From: Haloferacaceae archaeon PL-Br10_E2g29
Lineage (GTDB): Archaea; Halobacteriota; Halobacteria; Halobacteriales; Haloferacaceae
DNA length: 17,614 nucleotides
NCBI GenBank assembly: GCA_001563965.1
Contig: LKMS01000010.1
Span: forward strand, 1-17,614
Reading direction: 5' to 3'
The notes beneath the pieces were generated by a model that saw nothing but the letters and a program-made list of their open reading frames with translations, had not been told where the DNA came from and ran no database searches. Numbering within the stretch: position 1 is the stretch's first letter; each line of letters begins with the position of its first letter. This document shows positions 13,361-17,614 of the stretch, one piece after another. A program made the position numbers and the translations under genes.

Positions 13361-13368
13361 GCTAAATA
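13361..13368 (-). promoter_or_regulatory. TATA box of the zinc-ribbon gene
   Basis: The minus strand reads TATTTAGC, centred about 25 bp before the ATG at 13340, giving a leaderless transcript. A GGAGG (minus strand, 13355-13359) also lies upstream but is 14 nt from the ATG, too far to act as a normal Shine-Dalgarno. Confidence 0.55.
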
Positions 13369-13441
13369 ACCTTGTTTGCGATGATTGTTCAGCTAGAACA
13401 GCGTTTCTCACGGCTGTAAAACCGAGAATAGCGAGGCCGTC

Positions 13442-13580
13442 TCGTCCGGACGACTGAATTTTGCCGAACTGATATATTTGGCAACTCACCACTGGTTGCA
13501 CTTGCCGATCATCGGGTGAGGGCTCCGATTTCTCGGGGCTGTCGGGACCGACCCCGCTGGCACAGTGAAATCAAAGTGCC
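13442..13580. repeat. Cluster of short dyads and an A/T box before proC
   Basis: Several dyads follow one another: the palindrome TCGTCCGGACGA (13442-13453); TTGCC/GGCAA (13461-13465, 13480-13484) around an A/T-rich GATATATTT (13471-13479); GCAAC/GTTGC (13481-13485, 13495-13499); CCGATCATCGG (13505-13515); GTCGG/CCGAC (13541-13552); and GGCAC/GTGCC (13559-13563, 13576-13580). The A/T box is the best TATA candidate for the pro operon and would give a leader of about 100 nt containing the later dyads. The region is the 268-bp gap between divergent genes. Confidence 0.35.
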
Positions 13581-13608
13581 TATGTCGGCTTCGACCCGTT
13601 GAACGGAC

Positions 13609-14382
13609 ATGACTCATCTAAGCGTTATTGGCTGTGGCAACATGGGTGGGGCGCTGCTCAAGGGCCTCTCAAAAAGTGGCACCCATCGGTTGGTCGGCTG
13701 CGACATCGACCCCGATGCGCTCGCGGCGGTCGCCGACTACTGCACCGAAACCACCGACGATCTTGCGGTTGCCGCCGAAGCCGACATCGTCGTGCTGGCG
13801 GTCAAACCCGACATGGTCGGGACGCTGCTCGAACCGCTCGACCTCTCGGCCGACCAGACGCTCATCTCGATCGCCGCGGGCGTCTCGACCGACTACGTCG
13901 GCGCACGAACCGACGCAAAGGTCGTCCGACTCATGCCAAATCTTGCCGCCGAAACGAACAATATGGCTGCCGCCGTCACGGGCGCTGTCGACGACGAGAT
14001 TCGGGCCTTGCTCGCGGAGGTCGGCGCGTTCGCCGAGATCGACGAGGCCCAGATGGATATTGCCACCGCGGTCAACGGCAGCGGGCCCGCCTTTGTGTTC
14101 TATCTTATCGGCGCAATGAAAAATGCGGGTGTCGACAGCGGCTTCGACCCGGAGGCGGCCGAAACACTTGCCGCCCAGACGTTCAAAGGAGCCGCCGAAA
14201 CCGTGCTACGCTCGGAGCGCTCGATCGACGAGTTGATCGATGCCGTCTGCTCGCCCGGCGGAACGACAATTGAGGGGATGGAAGTGCTGTGGGACAGCGA
14301 TGTCGACGCCGACGTTGCCGCCGCGGTTCACGCTGCAGAGGATCGCTCTCGCGAGATGGCCGACGGATTCACCGATGAGTGA
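13609..14382 (+). CDS. proC: Pyrroline-5-carboxylate reductase (ProC)
   Basis: A 257-residue enzyme catalysing the last step of proline synthesis, NAD(P)H-dependent reduction of 1-pyrroline-5-carboxylate. It starts with the Rossmann motif VIGCGNMGGALLKGL (G8, G10, G13). It also contains AVKPDMVGTLLEPL, LISIAAGVSTDYVG, VVRLMPNLAAE, the dimer-helix region NGSGPAFVFYLIGAMKNAGV, and the C-terminal family signature SPGGTTIEGMEVL. The length is normal. Its last codons overlap the proB start by eight bases (ATG inside ...GATGAGTGA), so the two are translationally coupled. It is the first gene of the proC-proB-proA set. Confidence 0.95.
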   Translation: MTHLSVIGCGNMGGALLKGLSKSGTHRLVGCDIDPDALAAVADYCTETTDDLAVAAEADIVVLAVKPDMVGTLLEPLDLSADQTLISIAAGVSTDYVGARTDAKVVRLMPNLAAETNNMAAAVTGAVDDEIRALLAEVGAFAEIDEAQMDIATAVNGSGPAFVFYLIGAMKNAGVDSGFDPEAAETLAAQTFKGAAETVLRSERSIDELIDAVCSPGGTTIEGMEVLWDSDVDADVAAAVHAAEDRSREMADGFTDE

Positions 14383-15229
14383 GCCGGCGAAGTCGTCGCT
14401 GACAGAGGCGGTCGATGCGCAGGCCGCCGCCGCAGCCAGACGGCGTGCCGCCGCCGCCGACCGCGTCGTCGTCAAAGCCGGCACCAACTCGCTGACCGAC
14501 GACGACTCGAACCTCTCGCACGCCAAACTCGACAAACTCGTCGACGACATTGCCGACCTCCGCGTGCGCGGCAAACAGGTCGTACTCGTCTCCTCGGCGG
14601 CGGTCGGCGCGGGCATTGGGCGAATCGGCTACGACCACGAAACAATCGAGGACGCCCAAGCGCTGTCGACGATCGGCCAGAGTCAGTTGATGCAGGCGTA
14701 CAGCGACAGTTTCGCCCGCTACGACACCACGGTTGCCCAGCTGTTGTTGACCCAGAAGGATCTCGACAACCCCGACCGGTTCACCAACATCCACAACACG
14801 ATCGAGACGCTGCTCGCGTGGGACGTCGTTCCCATCATCAACGAGAACGACGCGGTCGCGACTCAAGAGCTCCGCATCGGCGACAACGACCGCCTGTCGG
14901 CATCGGTCGCCATCGGGATCGACAGCGACCTGTTGGTGACGCTCACCGATGTTGGCGGCGTCTACACCGGGAATCCAAAAGTCGATGCTGACGCCGAACT
15001 AATCGAGGCGGTCGACGAGAACTACACCGCGGTGCAAGAACTCGTCGAAGCGAGTTCGACCGGTGGCTTCGGCGGCATTCAGACGAAAGTCGAGGGCGCT
15101 CGCCGTGTGAGCGAGCACGGAATCCCTGCGATTATCGCCGGTTCGGCCGCCTCCGACGTGTTGGAACAGGTCGCAACCGGCGAGCCAGTCGGCACGATTT
15201 TTCTGCCGATCAACGGCGTCGTCGAGTGA
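14375..15229 (+). CDS. proB: Glutamate 5-kinase (ProB), no PUA domain
   Basis: A 284-residue amino-acid kinase phosphorylating glutamate to glutamyl-5-phosphate, the first and usually feedback-regulated step of proline synthesis. Motifs: VVVKAGTNSLTDDD, VVLVSSAAVGAGIGRIGY, ALSTIGQSQLMQAYSDSF, LLTQKDLDNPDRFTNIHNTI, PIINENDAVATQELRIGDND, LTDVGGVYTGNPK and TGGFGGIQTKVEGARRVSEHGI. The chosen ATG overlaps the proC stop by eight bases. The frame stays open further upstream, but that part lies within proC. An Ala-rich acidic N-terminal stretch of ~25 residues precedes the kinase core. It lacks the ~90-residue C-terminal PUA domain of E. coli ProB, as I recall for other archaeal and short forms. Confidence 0.94.
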   Translation: MSEPAKSSLTEAVDAQAAAAARRRAAAADRVVVKAGTNSLTDDDSNLSHAKLDKLVDDIADLRVRGKQVVLVSSAAVGAGIGRIGYDHETIEDAQALSTIGQSQLMQAYSDSFARYDTTVAQLLLTQKDLDNPDRFTNIHNTIETLLAWDVVPIINENDAVATQELRIGDNDRLSASVAIGIDSDLLVTLTDVGGVYTGNPKVDADAELIEAVDENYTAVQELVEASSTGGFGGIQTKVEGARRVSEHGIPAIIAGSAASDVLEQVATGEPVGTIFLPINGVVE

Positions 15230-15331
15230 GGGGTGTTCGACCTCGTTGTTCTCGCTGCCTGTCGCACTGCAGACGCAACCGACCTGAACAAAACCGTCGG
15301 AATCATACGCCCGCCGGCCCAAGACAGGGGT

Positions 15332-16729
15332 ATGACTGACTCAGCCACCGCCTCGGCCGACGGCCGGGTCGACCAAGCTATCGACGAGAAAGTTCGCTCG
15401 GCACAGGCCGCTGCGCTCGATCTTGCGAACGTCGACAACGACGAACGCACCCGCGCACTCCATGCGATTGCCGACGCCATCGACGACAACCGCGAGATGA
15501 TCCAGGAGGCCAACGCCGTCGACGTCGCCGCCGGCGAGAAACAGCTCGAAGCCGGCGAGTACAGCCAGGCGCTCGTCGACCGCCTCAAACTCTCTGCGGC
15601 CAAACTCGACAGCATCGTCGAAATGGTCCGCAGCGTGGCCGAACAGGACGATCCCCTCGGCACAACGCTCGACGCCCGCGAACTCGACGAGGATCTCGAA
15701 CTCTACAAGGTGGCGGTTCCCATCGGTGTCATCGGCACCGTGTTCGAGTCGCGCCCCGACGCGCTCGCCCAGATCGCCGCGCTCGCGCTGAAATCCGGCA
15801 ACAGCGTGATGCTCAAAGGCGGCAGCGAGGCCAGCGAGTCCAACCGCGTGCTGTACGACCTCATCGAGGAGGCGACCGCCGACGTCGACGCGATTCCTGC
15901 CGGCTGGGCCCAACTCGTCGAGGCCCGTGCCGACGTGACCGCCATGCTCGAAATGGACGAGGAAATCGATCTCCTGATGCCGCGTGGCAGCTCCGAATTC
16001 GTCCAGTACATCCAGGAAAACACCTCGATTCCTGTCTTGGGCCACACGGAGGGCATCTGCCATGTGTACGTCGACCGCGAGGCCGACCTCGCGATGGCCG
16101 TAGACGTCGCGTTCGACGCCAAAGTTCAGTACCCCGCCGTCTGCAACGCGGTCGAAACGCTCTTGATCCACGAGTCGGTCGCCGCCGAGTTTCTGCCCGA
16201 AATCACCGCACGCTACGCCGAAAGCGACGTGGAGATTCGTGCCGACGAGGCGACCCGCGAGATCGTTGGCGACCACGTCTCGCTGCAAGCGGCCACCGAG
16301 GCCGACTGGTCGACCGAGTACGGTGATCTGATTGTGTCGATCAGCGTCGTCGACTCGCTGTCGGCGGCGCTCGCACACATCACCGAGTACAGTTCGAAAC
16401 ACACCGAATCGATTCTGACTGCCGACGCCGACCGCGCCGGGCGGTTCATGCGACAACTCGATTCAGCCAGCGTGTTTCACAACGCCTCGACCCGCTTTAG
16501 CGACGGCTACCGGTTCGGCCTCGGCGCGGAGGTCGGCATTAGCACGGGCAAAATCCACGCCCGCGGCCCGGTCGGGCTCGAAGGGCTGACGACGTACAAG
16601 TATCTGCTCGAAGGCGACGGCCAGCTGGTGGCGACGTACGCCGGCGAGAATCCCCGGCCGTTCACCCACGAACCGTTCGAGGGCGAGTGGACGCCAGGCC
16701 GCTTGTCATCTCGATCGAACCGTCAGTAA
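15332..16729 (+). CDS. proA: Glutamate-5-semialdehyde dehydrogenase (ProA)
   Basis: A 465-residue aldehyde-dehydrogenase-fold enzyme reducing glutamyl-5-phosphate to glutamate-5-semialdehyde with NADPH. Motifs: VPIGVIGTVFESRPDALAQI, SGNSVMLKGGSEASESNR, LMPRGSSEFVQYIQ, IPVLGHTEGICHVYVD, the catalytic cysteine C271 in YPAVCNAVETLL, EYSSKHTESILT, DSASVFHNASTRFSDGYRFG, and GLGAEVGISTGKIHARGPVG with LEGLTTYKY. The upstream frame is open from 15233, but the start at 15332 is preferred. It follows AGGGG closely, and an A/T-rich AATCATACG lies about 27 bp upstream. The extra upstream residues have no family match. The 102-bp gap after proB may hold a separate promoter. Confidence 0.95.
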   Translation: MTDSATASADGRVDQAIDEKVRSAQAAALDLANVDNDERTRALHAIADAIDDNREMIQEANAVDVAAGEKQLEAGEYSQALVDRLKLSAAKLDSIVEMVRSVAEQDDPLGTTLDARELDEDLELYKVAVPIGVIGTVFESRPDALAQIAALALKSGNSVMLKGGSEASESNRVLYDLIEEATADVDAIPAGWAQLVEARADVTAMLEMDEEIDLLMPRGSSEFVQYIQENTSIPVLGHTEGICHVYVDREADLAMAVDVAFDAKVQYPAVCNAVETLLIHESVAAEFLPEITARYAESDVEIRADEATREIVGDHVSLQAATEADWSTEYGDLIVSISVVDSLSAALAHITEYSSKHTESILTADADRAGRFMRQLDSASVFHNASTRFSDGYRFGLGAEVGISTGKIHARGPVGLEGLTTYKYLLEGDGQLVATYAGENPRPFTHEPFEGEWTPGRLSSRSNRQ

Positions 16730-16739
16730 CACACAAACG

Positions 16740-16811
16740 GCGTTGTCGACGCACCGCGGTCGCGCTGTCAACCTAGTAGTCGCGTTGCCAACAAATAGAT
16801 GCGGTGTCGAC
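16740..16811. repeat. Four degenerate tandem 11-mers, ~20-bp period
   Basis: Four copies fit GCGNTGYCRAC, starting at 16740, 16762, 16782 and 16801 (spacings 22, 20 and 19 bp). The copies read GCGTTGTCGAC, GCGCTGTCAAC, GCGTTGCCAAC and GCGGTGTCGAC. They fill the 87-bp gap between convergent proA and the TrmB-type gene. Function unknown; chance is possible in this sequence composition. Confidence 0.45.
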
Positions 16812-16816
16812 GCGGA

Positions 16817-17614
16817 TTAGCTGCCTGCGGCGTACAGCGTGACCTGGTCGGCCTCGATATCCTCGATGAACGCGCCTTCGCCGCCGACGGTGTGGCGGTG
16901 GCCGTCGCACTCGACTGTCAGGCTGTGTTCGACGGGGAACTCGTTGTTCGTCGGTTCGACGAGCCCCTGGGTCACCTCGACGACGCGGCAGGTGAGTTCT
17001 GCCGGCTCGTTTGAGTCCGTCCAGCGACCCGTCACGTGCGCACATAGGTCGAAATCGGTGCGCAGCCAGAGCGTGGCCTGAAAAATCACCGTCCAGAAAT
17101 CCTCGGCCGTCACGGGAAGCGGCGAGGGGTCGGTGACCCATATTTCGGTGCCGACGGGCCAGTAGTTGCCGAAAAACGAGCCCGAAATCACGGGGCCGAG
17201 CTGTGGGTGTGCAAACACGACCGCGTGGGTTTCGCTGTGGGCGGTGGTGAGCATCTCGGCGGGCGCGACGAGGCCGAGTCGGCGGTCGGCGGCCACCATC
17301 GCGGGCATCGGCTCGCGCCACATTCGCACGACGCTCGCCAGTTCGGCGACATCGGCCAGCGGCTCGGCGGTTTCGGTCACCAACAGCACGACCAGCACCC
17401 CCCGACTGCGTGCTGCCCGGAGGTCGTCGGCGAGTTCGGCCAGCTGGCTCACCGGCACCGAAAGCGTGAGCTCGTTTTCGGCCTCCGCGATGAGCCCACG
17501 AATCCGCTTGAGCACGGTCACCCGGCTTTTGATCACCTCGAACTGCTCGGTTTCGGGTTCGGTGCGGGTGTGTCGCGCTTCGAGTGCGGGGCCGATCGCT
17601 TCGGCGTCGGTCAC
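16817..17614 (-). CDS. TrmB-family transcriptional regulator, effector domain (partial)
   Basis: 265 codons are visible, and the gene continues past the right edge. The apparent GTG start at 17614 is just the window end. The sequence matches the C-terminal part of TrmB-type regulators. There is a linker/coiled-coil region (EQFEVIKSRVTVLKRIRGLI), then a phospholipase-D-like segment (AENELTLSVPVSQLAELADD, GVLVVLLVTE), then VFAHPQLGPVISGSFFGNYW. It ends in the typical sugar-binding beta domain finishing with HTVGGEGAFIEDIEADQVTL. The N-terminal winged helix, expected ~80-100 residues upstream, is outside the window. Such proteins sense sugars and control central carbon metabolism genes, and some bind maltose, trehalose or glucose. 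Which target genes it has cannot be told. It converges on proA and is not in its operon. Confidence 0.85.
   Translation of the reverse strand: MTDAEAIGPALEARHTRTEPETEQFEVIKSRVTVLKRIRGLIAEAENELTLSVPVSQLAELADDLRAARSRGVLVVLLVTETAEPLADVAELASVVRMWREPMPAMVAADRRLGLVAPAEMLTTAHSETHAVVFAHPQLGPVISGSFFGNYWPVGTEIWVTDPSPLPVTAEDFWTVIFQATLWLRTDFDLCAHVTGRWTDSNEPAELTCRVVEVTQGLVEPTNNEFPVEHSLTVECDGHRHTVGGEGAFIEDIEADQVTLYAAGS

Noticed and set aside
13341..13608. tRNA or other structured RNA gene in the zinc-ribbon/proC gap
   Set aside because: No T-loop (GGTTCGAATCC-like) or acceptor pairing could be found. Only short dyads are present.
15341..16456. A 371-codon minus-strand open frame opposite proA
   Set aside because: It is the antisense shadow of proA, whose catalytic motifs are unmistakable.
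16817..17614. The apparent complete 265-codon TrmB gene starting exactly at the window edge
   Set aside because: The edge GTG is accidental. TrmB proteins carry an N-terminal winged helix that is absent here, so the gene is treated as truncated by the window.

Overview
The window is chromosomal DNA of a halophilic archaeon (class Halobacteria). The evidence is GC-rich DNA with strong GAC/GAG codon use, very acidic proteins, TATA boxes about 25-30 bp upstream of apparently leaderless starts, and familiar haloarchaeal gene content. The order rad50 / small conserved genes / polB / sufC-sufB-sufD is one I recall from other haloarchaea such as Haloferax (from memory, not checked).

Layout. 1-177 is the 3' end of rad50. 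198-1397 (minus strand) holds three small conserved haloarchaeal genes: a winged-helix-like protein, a two-helix membrane protein and a 55-residue protein. They are divergent from polB (1539-5606), a family B replicative DNA polymerase interrupted inside its catalytic YGD/TDS motif by a 439-residue intein with a LAGLIDADG endonuclease. 5744-9360 is the SUF Fe-S scaffold set sufC, sufB, sufD. It is followed by an iron-related pair, a ferritin-like protein (9470-9967) and a DtxR/SirR-type regulator (10029-10469). The regulator lacks the classical DtxR metal ligands but has a C-terminal cysteine cluster.

10632-11429 is a short-chain dehydrogenase. 11637-11879 is a small winged-helix gene whose TATA box is abutted by a near-perfect 26-bp palindrome. 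11880-12530 has no intact gene but carries a tspO remnant with both ends present and the middle deleted. A hotdog acyl-CoA thioesterase (12531-12989) and a small zinc-ribbon protein (13155-13340, minus) follow. 13609-16729 is the proline biosynthesis set proC-proB-proA. A convergent TrmB-family regulator (16817-17614, minus) runs off the right edge, so its N-terminal DNA-binding part is outside the window.

Functionally the window combines replication/repair (Rad50, PolB), Fe-S assembly and iron handling (SufCBD, ferritin-like, DtxR-like), proline synthesis (ProABC) and several regulators. I saw no tRNA, rRNA, CRISPR array or transposase. I found no clear multi-gene undescribed system. The most notable signals are the active-site intein, the operator-like palindrome at the winged-helix gene, the ligand-poor Cys-rich DtxR-like protein beside the suf genes, and the tspO remnant.
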